This document shows, one piece after another, positions 1 to 7,379 of a stretch of 22,896 bases of DNA (positions are counted from its first letter, which is position 1; the number at the start of each line of letters is the position of its first letter). Location of the stretch: NCBI GenBank assembly GCA_007128275.1, contig SKXR01000082.1, forward strand, positions 1-22,896, written 5' to 3'. Origin of the DNA: Kiritimatiellia bacterium. Its GTDB lineage: Bacteria > Verrucomicrobiota > Kiritimatiellia > SLAD01. A program made the translations under genes and the position numbers. The notes beneath the pieces are model-generated. The model was not told the DNA's origin. It saw only the letters and a program-made list of their open reading frames with translations, and made no database searches.

Positions 1-182
1 GAGCCGGAAAACTGACAGAGGAATCGCTTTACACAATGGCGCGTGAGGAATTGAGCGCTTATGTGACCGTGATGGAGGGGGATCCGTTGTTGCCGCGCCC
101 CTTGTGGCCGCAGGGGTATCAGGGTGAAAAGGCATGGCATTTTCATCGCCACTTCACAAAGGAATGGGCCCAATTGATCTGA
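1..182 (+). CDS. PaaX-like transcriptional regulator, C-terminal fragment (5' end outside window)
   Basis: Only the last 59 codons are present, open from the left edge (frame starting at base 3) to a TGA at 180-182. The fragment contains 'DPLLPRPLWPQGYQGEKAW' followed by a helix rich in His and Phe and a short tail. PaaX-family repressors end in a similar way, with a 'DP.LP..LLP..WPG..A..LF' pattern in their C-terminal domain. PaaX represses phenylacetate catabolism by binding aroyl or phenylacetyl-CoA, but relatives control other pathways, so the ligand cannot be inferred. The gene is convergent with cydC and is followed within 60 bp by a large palindrome that could be an operator. The DNA-binding winged helix is outside the window, so the assignment rests on the tail alone. 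Confidence 0.5.
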   Translation, partial: AGKLTEESLYTMAREELSAYVTVMEGDPLLPRPLWPQGYQGEKAWHFHRHFTKEWAQLI

Positions 183-238
183 TCAGACCGCCTCGCACAG
201 GCCTGCACGTAAAACTCTCCATCCATGCGTGCCACAGG

Positions 239-280
239 ATTTGTCATTTGTATTGACGATCGTCAATTCAGATGACAAAT
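239..280. promoter_or_regulatory. 42-bp near-perfect palindrome, candidate operator
   Basis: Reading outward from the centre between 259 and 260, the core ATTGACGATCGTCAAT (252-267) is perfect. The outer arms ATTTGTCAT (239-247) and ATGACAAAT (272-280) are also perfect, and only two base pairs of the 21 mismatch. There is no loop and no T-tract, so it does not look like a classical intrinsic terminator. The GACGATCGTC centre resembles operators of dimeric regulators such as TetR-family proteins (inference). It lies between two convergent genes, where a promoter operator is not expected. Confidence 0.6.
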
Positions 281-368
281 GCAGCGTGTGATTCCGTTCG
301 GCCGGATGCCGCGCGGATGGGCATTTAGCCGTGCCCTTGGAGTGAGAAGCTCAACGGGGTTTCGAAGG

Positions 369-2099
369 TCATGGCCCCAGTACCTGATTCTGTTGCCGGA
401 GCATGCGGGCGTATAGGCCGTTGGCTTCAATGAGCTGGGCGTGCGGGCCGCGCTCCACAATACGACCCTGTTCCATCACCAGAATGGAGTGGACGTCCTC
501 AAGGCGTATAAGGCGGTGGGTGATCCAAAGCAGGCTACGCTTTCTGCTGAATGTGAGCAGGGCGGCGATGACGCGTTGCTCGGTGTCTGCATCCAAATGG
601 GCGGTGGGCTCGTCCAGAAAGAGCACGGGCGCATCTTTGAGCATGGCGCGTGCAATGGCCATGCGTTGTCGTTCTCCACCCGAAAGCCCGGCGCCTTGCT
701 CGCCGATGAACGTATCCAGCCCGTCCGGCAACCGCCGAACCCAGTCCGCAAGCTGTGCCTGCTCGAGCGCGGTCCAGAGCGCCTGCTCATCCGCTTCGGG
801 TCGCGCGAGACGCAGGTTTTCACGTAAGGTGCTGTTGAACAGGTGGATATGCTGTGGAACGACGGCCACGTGCCGAAGGATCTCCTCTTGGCTGTACGTG
901 CATAATTCGCAATCCGCCCATGTGATTATTCCGGCCGTTGGATCGCGAAAGCGGAGCATGAGATGCGCTAGAGTGCTTTTGCCCGCTCCGCTGGGCCCCA
1001 CGACGGCCACGCGTCTGCCGGCCGGCAGGGAAAACGTAATGTCTGAAAGCGTGACCTCGGCATGGTATGCAAAGGTCGCATGCTCAAAGTGAATATCCGT
1101 TCCGGTGATAGGTTTGGGGGCATCCGTAACACGAATCGGGAGGGGTTCATTGCGTAGGTCGTCCAACCGCCGGGCGGCGGTTCGCGACTGCTCGTGAAAC
1201 TGGAAGGCGACGCCGAGTGATTGGACCGCCTCGAAACTGGTCAACACGGCCAGGGTAAGCAGGGCAAGATGCACTCCGGCGATCGCGCCCGCGGAAACCA
1301 GCGGTATGGCCAGCAGCAACACCGTCCACATGCCGAGATGCGCGCACAGATGACTGAGCGCATCCTGGAGCCCGGTGACCACCGCCTGGCGGCCCTGCAG
1401 GCGGCCCAGCCGGAGACTCCGATTGTGGGTGCGCCGACGATGGGTTGCATCCGCGCCGAGCAGGAGTAGATCGCCGACTCCCTGAATATCTTCGACCAGC
1501 GCAGCTTGCAAGTCGGATCGCGCCAACACTTGTTCCCGTCCCAGTCCGCGTGCACGTACGGTGGCGTACCAAGGCACCGCAATTCCGTTCAGCGCGAGAA
1601 AGATGAACGCGGTCCACGCAATCAAGGGCGAGAAGAAATGCAACGCGATGACCGTCACACTGACCGTGACGGCGGCGGTAATGGCCGGAGCCGCCACGCG
1701 CAGATAATCGTTCTGCAAGGTGTCGAGATCCGCCACCATGCGTCCCATCAGATCGCCGGCTTTCCTGTGTAGTAACAGTCCCGGTATCAGCGGTTCGAGT
1801 GCGCGATAGAGTTGTACCCGCAGTGTCATCAGCCATTTGAAGGTCAGGTCATGAGAGACCAGTCGCTCGAGATAACGAAAGGCGGCCCGGGAAAGAGCGA
1901 AGAAACGCACGGCCACAATGATGAGCATGAGGTCAAGGATCGGCGGGCGTTCCGCCGCGCGGGAGATCAAGTATCCCGAGCTGGTCATCAGGCCGATCCC
2001 CGCCAAGATCGTGCATACTGCGGCGACGATGGATAAGAGTACCTGCCAACGGTGGAGGCGAACCATGGGTAGAAGCCTCTTCATCATCGTGTCAGACAT
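369..2099 (-). CDS. cydC: Heterodimeric ABC exporter subunit CydC (glutathione/cysteine export for cytochrome bd assembly)
   Basis: CydDC exports cysteine and glutathione to the periplasm and is needed to assemble cytochrome bd. The 576-residue protein has an N-terminal six-helix membrane domain (about 15-310) and a C-terminal ATPase. The ATPase shows Walker A GPSGAGKST (368-376), signature LSGGE (472-476), Walker B VLFLDEP (492-498) and H-loop His528. Length matches the family (about 570). It is the last gene of the cydABDC block and its ATG overlaps the end of cydD by 8 bp, which implies translational coupling; a GGGAG Shine-Dalgarno sits inside cydD. It is assigned as CydC rather than CydD by its position and by the N-terminal 'RLLPM....W..L' and 'TSSGYLISRAAERPP' segment typical of CydC. 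Membership of the pair is very secure. Confidence 0.93.
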   Translation of the reverse strand: MSDTMMKRLLPMVRLHRWQVLLSIVAAVCTILAGIGLMTSSGYLISRAAERPPILDLMLIIVAVRFFALSRAAFRYLERLVSHDLTFKWLMTLRVQLYRALEPLIPGLLLHRKAGDLMGRMVADLDTLQNDYLRVAAPAITAAVTVSVTVIALHFFSPLIAWTAFIFLALNGIAVPWYATVRARGLGREQVLARSDLQAALVEDIQGVGDLLLLGADATHRRRTHNRSLRLGRLQGRQAVVTGLQDALSHLCAHLGMWTVLLLAIPLVSAGAIAGVHLALLTLAVLTSFEAVQSLGVAFQFHEQSRTAARRLDDLRNEPLPIRVTDAPKPITGTDIHFEHATFAYHAEVTLSDITFSLPAGRRVAVVGPSGAGKSTLAHLMLRFRDPTAGIITWADCELCTYSQEEILRHVAVVPQHIHLFNSTLRENLRLARPEADEQALWTALEQAQLADWVRRLPDGLDTFIGEQGAGLSGGERQRMAIARAMLKDAPVLFLDEPTAHLDADTEQRVIAALLTFSRKRSLLWITHRLIRLEDVHSILVMEQGRIVERGPHAQLIEANGLYARMLRQQNQVLGP

Positions 2100-3891
2100 C
2101 TCCCTTCAATAGACGCGCATACGCGCCGTTCTGGTTAAGCAGTTCGTTGTGTGTGCCCTCTTCGACTACGCGCCCCTGATCCAAGACTACCATACGATCG
2201 GCGCGGTAGATGGTGCGCAAGCGGTGGGCAATGACAATGACCGTGCGATCCCGTGCGAGCCGCTCGAAAGCGCGGGCGAGTTTCTCTTCGCTTTCCGGGT
2301 CGAGATTGGCGCCGGGCTCGTCCATGAGCAGAATGGGCGCGTTTTTCAGGAAAGCGCGCGCGACGGCAAGGCGTTGTCGTTCGCCGCCGCTGAGCCGCCA
2401 CGCCTGTTCGCCCAGCGAGGTCTCGTACCCGTCCGGAAGGCGGGTAATAAAGTCATGCGCCTCGGCGAGCTGCGCCATTTCACGCACTTCATCGAGTGTC
2501 GCGTCCGGCTTTGCCATGCGCAGATTGTCCAGCACGGTGCCGTGGAAGAGGCTCGGATGCTGGGGCACCACGGCCAGTAGACGCCGCCACGTGGTGCGGT
2601 CGATGTCTTGCAGGTCGGTGTCGCCGGCGTGGATCGCTCCGGATTCCGGGTCGAGATAACGGCAAAGGAGATGAAACAGGGTGCTTTTGCCTGAGCCGCT
2701 AGGGCCGATCAACGCCGTGATTTCACCGTGCCGGAATGTGGTGCTGATATCGTTCAACGCGGGTTCGGGACGTCCCGGATAGGCGAACGAGACCTGCAGT
2801 AGGCGAAGATCGAAAGGGGTAGGCGGGGGTGCGATGGGATGTGTGGGCGAGGAAAGCGTCGGCATGCGCAGGATTTCAAAGACGCGATCTGCCGCGGCGG
2901 TGCCTTCCATCGCGGCATGATGTTCCGTGCCGAGTTGGCGAAACGGAAGATAGAATTCGGGTGCGAGCAAAAGGACGAACAAGCCGAGTTGGAAAGGGAT
3001 ATGTCCTTCAACCAGGCGAACCCCGATTTGCACGGCAACGATGGCGGTGCTCAATGACGCGGCCAGTTCCAAGACCAGACCGGACAGGAACGCGATCTTC
3101 AACACACCCATCGTCGTCAGGCGATAGCGGTTACTGATGCGACGGATTTCCTGTTCCTGTTCTTTGCTGCGTCCGAACAGTTTCAGTGTGGTCAATCCTT
3201 GCAGGACATCGAGAAAATGGGCGCTCATGCGGCTCATGGCGGTCCATTGTTTCTGTGTCCTCTTCTCGGCCATTCCTCCGATCAACCACATGAAGACCGG
3301 AATCAACGGACCGGTAAACAGCAGAATGGCTCCACTCAGCGGATCCATGGCGAAGACAACGATTGCTATGCAGGGCGGCGCGATCATGACATGCAGGGCG
3401 CGCGGGAAATAGCGCGAAAAATAGGCGTCAATCTTTTCCAGTCCGTCTGTGAGCGTCGACGCGAGCTCGCCGGTCCGTTCGTGTTGGATCATCGCGGGGC
3501 CTGCTCCGAAGAGTTTATCGAGCAGGCGACGGCGCAAGGCGGTCTTGATGCGGATGGCGCCGCGTTGATTGACGGACTGGCTAATGCCAATCGACAGTGT
3601 GCGGGCAACGATGGTGCCCAGCAGGTACAGCAGCGGGATGCGCACATCGCTCAGCGACGCACCTTCCATGAATACGTTGTGAATGATCCGGCTGAGCCAG
3701 AGCATTTGCGCGACGATCGCGCCGGTGGTCAGGATGCTGATTGCGGACGACGCCAAAAGGAGGCCGCGAATCGTTCCTGCCAGCCGCATGAGCGGACGAT
3801 GAATCATGGCGACAGGATAGACGGGTGAGGGGGGGTGAAAAGGAAAATGTGATCGGATCGGCATCCTTGCCGAATGCCGGTCACGGAACAC
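2092..3891 (-). CDS. cydD: Heterodimeric ABC exporter subunit CydD
   Basis: Partner of CydC. In the 599-codon reading from a GTG at 3891 the membrane domain covers about 40-330, with the CydD hallmarks 'GPLIPVFMWLIG', 'SAHFLDVLQGLTTLKLFGR' and 'LLLAPEFYLPFRQLGTEHHA'. The ATPase follows with GPSGSGKST (396-404), LSGGE (500-504) and ILLMDEP (520-526). The start is uncertain. GTG 3891 has AAGGGGG just upstream and leaves a 13-bp gap to cydB. ATG 3864 and ATG 3807 ('MIHRPLMRLAG', closer to the usual CydD N-terminus) lack a convincing ribosome site. The first 28 residues of the long form are proline- and histidine-rich and may not be translated. The stop overlaps the cydC start. Confidence 0.93.
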   Translation of the reverse strand: MFRDRHSARMPIRSHFPFHPPSPVYPVAMIHRPLMRLAGTIRGLLLASSAISILTTGAIVAQMLWLSRIIHNVFMEGASLSDVRIPLLYLLGTIVARTLSIGISQSVNQRGAIRIKTALRRRLLDKLFGAGPAMIQHERTGELASTLTDGLEKIDAYFSRYFPRALHVMIAPPCIAIVVFAMDPLSGAILLFTGPLIPVFMWLIGGMAEKRTQKQWTAMSRMSAHFLDVLQGLTTLKLFGRSKEQEQEIRRISNRYRLTTMGVLKIAFLSGLVLELAASLSTAIVAVQIGVRLVEGHIPFQLGLFVLLLAPEFYLPFRQLGTEHHAAMEGTAAADRVFEILRMPTLSSPTHPIAPPPTPFDLRLLQVSFAYPGRPEPALNDISTTFRHGEITALIGPSGSGKSTLFHLLCRYLDPESGAIHAGDTDLQDIDRTTWRRLLAVVPQHPSLFHGTVLDNLRMAKPDATLDEVREMAQLAEAHDFITRLPDGYETSLGEQAWRLSGGERQRLAVARAFLKNAPILLMDEPGANLDPESEEKLARAFERLARDRTVIVIAHRLRTIYRADRMVVLDQGRVVEEGTHNELLNQNGAYARLLKGDV

Positions 3892-3904
3892 TGCCCCCTT
3901 GGCG

Positions 3905-4918
3905 TCAATGCCCCGGAATGCTTTCCCTGGTCAGTCGTTTGCGGAATACGTAATAGCTCCAACCTTGGTAGCCCAGAATAATGGGGACAAAAAAGAGGGC
4001 TACGAAGAGCATGACCTTCAGGGTCAAAGGGCTGGAGGACGCGTTGTAGATCGTCAGGTGATAAGCCGGGTCAGTACTGGAAACCATGACGCGAGGAAAC
4101 AGGCCTTTGAAGATCACGGCCGTTCCGAAGACGATGGTAAGCGACGTGGCGGCAAAGGCCCAGCCGTCGAGTTTCATGCGAAGAAACACGGCGATCGCGA
4201 TGTATCCGCACGCCGCGAGCACGGGCAGGGTGCCGGGGATGATGCCGACCTGCGCATGCACGTCCGTCTCCAGATAGCCGTAAGCGGCGAAGCCGAGCAT
4301 GACGACGATGCCGGGCAGCCATATCCGCTGCGCCACGGCGTGGGCGCGTTTCTGGACGTCGCCGCCGGTACGCAAGCTGAGGAACACCGCGCCGTGCAGG
4401 GTGAAGATGAGCAGGGACACCACGCCGCCCACCAGTGCGTAGGGGTTGAGCAGGTTGAAGAACCCGCCGGTGTAGTACATGTCTTCGCCGATGGGCACGC
4501 CGCGCACGATGTTGGCGAATGCCACGCCCCAAAGGACGGCGGGCAAGAGGCTGCCGAAGAAGATGAAATGGTCCGCCATGCGGCGCCAGCCGGCGGATTC
4601 CAATTTGCTCCGGAACTCGAAACCGACAGCACGCAGAATCAGCGCGACGAGGATCAGCAGGAGCGGCAGGTAAAACCCGCTGAAGAGTGTGGCGTACCAG
4701 TGCGGAAACGCGGCAAACATCGCGCCGCCCGCCGTGATCAGCCATACCTCGTTGCCGTCCCAGAACGGGCCGATCGAGTTGATGACCACGCGACGATCGG
4801 TATCGTCCTTGCTGATGAACGGCAGCAGGATGCCAACGCCGAAATCGAAGCCTTCCAGGAAGAAGTAGCCGATGAATAGAATGGCGATCAGAATAAACCA
4901 GGTTGTGTTTAGGTCCAT
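3905..4918 (-). CDS. cydB: Cytochrome bd ubiquinol oxidase subunit II
   Basis: CydB is the second membrane subunit of the bd-type quinol oxidase, which reduces oxygen with high affinity without pumping protons. The protein opens 'MDLNTTWFILIAILFIGYF' followed by 'LEGFDFGVGILLPF', the conserved first helix of CydB, then 'IGPFWDGNEVWLITAGGAMFA'. About eight or nine hydrophobic helices follow, ending in a short basic tail. I place the start at 4918 (337 residues) because GGGAG lies 8 nt upstream. The in-frame ATG at 4933 has no ribosome site and abuts a heptamer repeat. It is co-directional with cydA, 133 bp downstream of it, and 13 bp upstream of cydD. Confidence 0.95.
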   Translation of the reverse strand: MDLNTTWFILIAILFIGYFFLEGFDFGVGILLPFISKDDTDRRVVINSIGPFWDGNEVWLITAGGAMFAAFPHWYATLFSGFYLPLLLILVALILRAVGFEFRSKLESAGWRRMADHFIFFGSLLPAVLWGVAFANIVRGVPIGEDMYYTGGFFNLLNPYALVGGVVSLLIFTLHGAVFLSLRTGGDVQKRAHAVAQRIWLPGIVVMLGFAAYGYLETDVHAQVGIIPGTLPVLAACGYIAIAVFLRMKLDGWAFAATSLTIVFGTAVIFKGLFPRVMVSSTDPAYHLTIYNASSSPLTLKVMLFVALFFVPIILGYQGWSYYVFRKRLTRESIPGH

Positions 4919-4933
4919 GACGGTATCTCCCAT

Positions 4934-4968
4934 ATAAATGTCGAATGCCGATTGCTGAATGCCGAATG
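4934..4968. repeat. Degenerate heptamer tandem repeat B (5 x 7 bp)
   Basis: On the + strand five consecutive 7-bp units read ATAAATG, TCGAATG, CCGATTG, CTGAATG, CCGAATG. The period is exact, the consensus is roughly CCGAATG, and the array stops one base short of an in-frame ATG of cydB at 4933. It shares the cydA-cydB gap with a second, unrelated heptamer array of the same length. Confidence 0.7.
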
Positions 4969-5015
4969 ATGTGATTCTTTTGTCGGCACGAATGGCCGCG
5001 TACCGCGTTCATTTT

Positions 5016-5050
5016 AAACTTCTTGCTTTCCACTTCTCACTTCCGACTTC
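5016..5050. repeat. Degenerate heptamer tandem repeat A (5 x 7 bp)
   Basis: On the + strand five 7-bp units read AAACTTC, TTGCTTT, CCACTTC, TCACTTC, CGACTTC (consensus NNACTTC; GAAGTNN on the coding strand of cyd). The array begins directly after the cydA stop codon (5052-5054). The 47 bp between arrays A and B show no repeat and no ORF. Confidence 0.7.
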
Positions 5051-5051
5051 T

Positions 5052-6437
5052 TCAATAGGCGTGGGCGCCTGAAAGTTCTTCTTTAGATTCGTCGCGGGCC
5101 GCCTCGTTCGGTTTCGGCGGTCGCGCAAATCGGTGTACCAAGTAGAAGCCGAGCGCGGCCAACACGCCGTAGACGACGGTGAACGTGATCATGGATATCC
5201 AGATGGCGCCGGCGCCGACAATCGGGGTAACGCCGTCTTGCGTCTTGAGCAGGCCATACACGACCCACGGTTGCCGTCCCATTTCCGCGACCATCCATCC
5301 CGCGGTATTGGCCACAAACGGCATGAACAGCATGAACAGGCAGGCCTTGAGGAAGAGCGGATTGTTATCGATCCGGTTGCGCCACCAGTTGACCATGCCC
5401 CAGATACTCAGGACAATGAACAGCGTGCCGAGTCCGACCATGAGGCGGAAACTCCAGTAGACGATGGTGACGGGCGGCACATAATCGCCGGGGCCGTAGC
5501 GCTCTTCATATTCCGCCTGCAATTCGCGCATGCCGGTGACTTCCTGCGTCAGGTTGTTGTGCGCCAGAATGCTGAGCACATAGGGAATGCGGAATTCCCG
5601 GCGGCTGGTCATGTTTTCCCGGTCATGGATGGCGAACATCGACATGCCGGCCGGCGCTTCGGTTTCCCAGAGTCCCTCCATCGCGGCCAACTTCATGGGT
5701 TGCCGTTTCACGGTGTCCTGGGCTTGCGTGTGGCCGGTAGTCGCCGTCGCGAGGCTGGCGATGGCGGTGAAGACGAGGGCGATGCGCGCGGATTTCATAA
5801 ACAATTCGGTGCGATGCTTTTGCAGGAGGTTCCATGCGCTGATGCCGAGCACGAACAGGCCTCCCGTGACGAAGCCGGCGATGATGGTGTGGGGGATCTG
5901 CGCCAGCGCCCGTTCGTTCAGCATGATGGCGATGAAATCGGCCAGCTCCGCGCGGTCGTTCCGCAAGACGTAGCCGACCGGTACTTGCATCCACGCATTG
6001 GCGATAAGAATCCATACCGCGGAGAGGTTGGATGCGAATGCCACCAGCCAGATGCAAAGCAGGTGCAGGCTCTTGGACAATTTGTTCCAGCCGAATAACC
6101 AGAGTCCGATAAAGGTGGATTCGATGAAAAAGGCGGTCAACGCTTCAATGGCCAGAGGAATGCCGAAGATATCGCCGACGAAACGGGAATAGCCCGACCA
6201 GTTCATACCGAACTGGAATTCCTGCACGATCCCGGTCACCACGCCGAGCGTAAAGAGGATCACGAACAGTTTACCCCAGAACAGGGTCATCTTCTTGTAG
6301 GTTTCGTCGCCGGTCTTGTACCAGAAGGTCTGCATGATCGCGACCAGCACCGAGAGGCCGAGGGTGATGGGTACGAAGATGAAGTGATAGACGGTGGTGA
6401 TGCCGAACTGCCAGCGCGCAAGCAATAGTGGGTCCAT
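5052..6437 (-). CDS. cydA: Cytochrome bd ubiquinol oxidase subunit I
   Basis: CydA carries the three hemes and the quinol site of cytochrome bd oxidase. The start at 6437 ('MDPLLLARWQFGITTVYHF') gives 461 residues; it has GGGG upstream and matches the family N-terminus. The open frame continues to 6545, but that extension looks non-coding. Residues in the expected places are His18 and His183 (heme ligands), Met333 in 'FRLMVGLG' (heme b558 ligand), Glu98 and Glu106 (proton path), and GRQPW at 387-391. At 461 residues it is about 60 shorter than the E. coli protein, which is consistent with the short Q-loop class (inference). It is first in the cydABDC order, and upstream lies a divergent region with two inverted repeats. 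Confidence 0.96.
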   Translation of the reverse strand: MDPLLLARWQFGITTVYHFIFVPITLGLSVLVAIMQTFWYKTGDETYKKMTLFWGKLFVILFTLGVVTGIVQEFQFGMNWSGYSRFVGDIFGIPLAIEALTAFFIESTFIGLWLFGWNKLSKSLHLLCIWLVAFASNLSAVWILIANAWMQVPVGYVLRNDRAELADFIAIMLNERALAQIPHTIIAGFVTGGLFVLGISAWNLLQKHRTELFMKSARIALVFTAIASLATATTGHTQAQDTVKRQPMKLAAMEGLWETEAPAGMSMFAIHDRENMTSRREFRIPYVLSILAHNNLTQEVTGMRELQAEYEERYGPGDYVPPVTIVYWSFRLMVGLGTLFIVLSIWGMVNWWRNRIDNNPLFLKACLFMLFMPFVANTAGWMVAEMGRQPWVVYGLLKTQDGVTPIVGAGAIWISMITFTVVYGVLAALGFYLVHRFARPPKPNEAARDESKEELSGAHAY

Positions 6438-6489
6438 ATCTTTTCCCCGGTGAACGTTGATAGTTTGTACGCTACAGCGGGTGACGTGC

Positions 6490-6545
6490 GTGCAACAATA
6501 AGGGTTTCCCTGATTTGCGTTCCCCTGATGCGGTTTATGTTGCAC
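6490..6545. promoter_or_regulatory. Inverted repeat upstream of cydA (8-bp arms)
   Basis: GTGCAACA (6490-6497) and TGTTGCAC (6538-6545) are perfect inverted copies separated by 40 bp, about 55 to 110 bp upstream of the cydA start. The distance suits DNA looping or two half-sites rather than one compact operator. No FNR, ArcA or Rex consensus was recognised. Confidence 0.35.
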
Positions 6546-6558
6546 GATCTCCCCGGTC

Positions 6559-6585
6559 GTATTACAAATTTTGAAAACGTAATAC
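6559..6585. promoter_or_regulatory. Inverted repeat in the cydA / exported-protein divergent region
   Basis: GTATTAC (6559-6565) and GTAATAC (6579-6585) form a perfect 7-bp inverted repeat with a 13-bp AT-rich spacer containing TTTTGAAAA. The symmetry places a TAATAC (-10-like) hexamer on both strands, one facing cydA and one facing the gene at 6602. Matching -35 hexamers are poor. It is a plausible shared operator for the divergent pair. Confidence 0.35.
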
Positions 6586-6601
6586 CTTTAGGGGGGCGGT
6601 T

Positions 6602-7378
6602 ATGAAGAGATGCTGTGCAGTAGGCGGGTGGGCCATGTGTTGTATCATCGGGTCGATGACGGTCGGTGCGCATCATGCGATGGAGTTCATTGAGACGGAA
6701 AGCTATACCACCCCGTTAAAAGGGGAAAGTGTGGTTTATGTGCGTTACGATTTCATGTCCGAAGATAAGCAGGATCCAGCCTTGGATCGATGGGAATGGA
6801 CTCCCGGCTATGCCGTCGGTCTTACCGACCGGTTGATGTTCGACATCCACACGCATTATGCGCAGTTCAACGCAGGCCATCTGGTAGAGGAAGAGCAGGA
6901 ACGATTTGAGGATCGGGATCCCTCACCGTTCTTTGAGGCGGTGGCGGTCTCGCTGCAGTATCGGGTCACGGAGGGGAAATGGCTCGACGTGGCGGTGGCC
7001 GGGCGGGTGGAGGTCCCGTTCAAGCGCGCGCGTGACTGGTTGGATGCAGAAGAGGTCTATGAAGGGGTGTTGATTTTTTCCACGCCATTTGGCACCCACG
7101 GCAATGTGACCCTCAACCTGATCTATGGCATGGAAGGATCGGACGACCACTGGGAGTTTGCGCTCGGCGTGAAATCGCCGCTTTCCGCCCATCCGCACGG
7201 GATTGCGGGCGGGATCGAGTTGTTGGGCGATCTCGATGACATCGAAGACACTTGGTCGATCATTCCGGGCGTGTACATCCCCGTTGGCGGCCCGGAAACG
7301 ATACTCAAAACCGGCGTCGAGATTGGCAAGAACGCCGAATCCACGGCGTTCAGCATCTCATTGATGCATTTGTTCTGA
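6602..7378 (+). CDS. Exported protein, probably an outer-membrane beta-barrel, function unknown
   Basis: The 258-residue protein begins with a short hydrophobic signal segment (about 1-23, ending '...MTVGAHHA') and ends in Phe after 'FSISLMHLF', the C-terminal aromatic signature of many outer-membrane barrels. The body alternates polar and hydrophobic residues in strand-like blocks such as 'WEWTPGYAVGLTDRLMFDIH', 'VAVSLQYRVTEGKWLDVAVAG' and 'SIIPGVYIPVGG', with acidic loops. No catalytic motif is visible. The ATG is preceded by GGGGGG. It is divergent from cydA, which hints at possible co-regulation but not at function. The gene ends 1 bp before the stop codon of the convergent malonyl-CoA decarboxylase. 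Confidence 0.8.
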   Translation: MKRCCAVGGWAMCCIIGSMTVGAHHAMEFIETESYTTPLKGESVVYVRYDFMSEDKQDPALDRWEWTPGYAVGLTDRLMFDIHTHYAQFNAGHLVEEEQERFEDRDPSPFFEAVAVSLQYRVTEGKWLDVAVAGRVEVPFKRARDWLDAEEVYEGVLIFSTPFGTHGNVTLNLIYGMEGSDDHWEFALGVKSPLSAHPHGIAGGIELLGDLDDIEDTWSIIPGVYIPVGGPETILKTGVEIGKNAESTAFSISLMHLF

Positions 7379-7379
7379 G

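Noticed and set aside
319..336. GGGCA...TGCCC hairpin downstream of cydC as a terminator
   Set aside because: The stem is only 5 bp with an 8-base loop and has no T-tract, so it is too weak to call.
3899..4879. 326-codon + strand frame opposite cydB
   Set aside because: Antisense of cydB. The product is almost entirely charged residues with no fold or motif, while the opposite strand encodes a canonical membrane subunit.
5133..6098. 321-codon + strand frame opposite cydA
   Set aside because: Antisense shadow of cydA, whose heme ligands and quinol-loop motifs are intact.
6438..6545. Upstream extension of cydA to 6545
   Set aside because: CydA proteins begin a few residues before the conserved 'RWQFG...YHF' helix. 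The extension covers inverted-repeat DNA and lacks a ribosome site.
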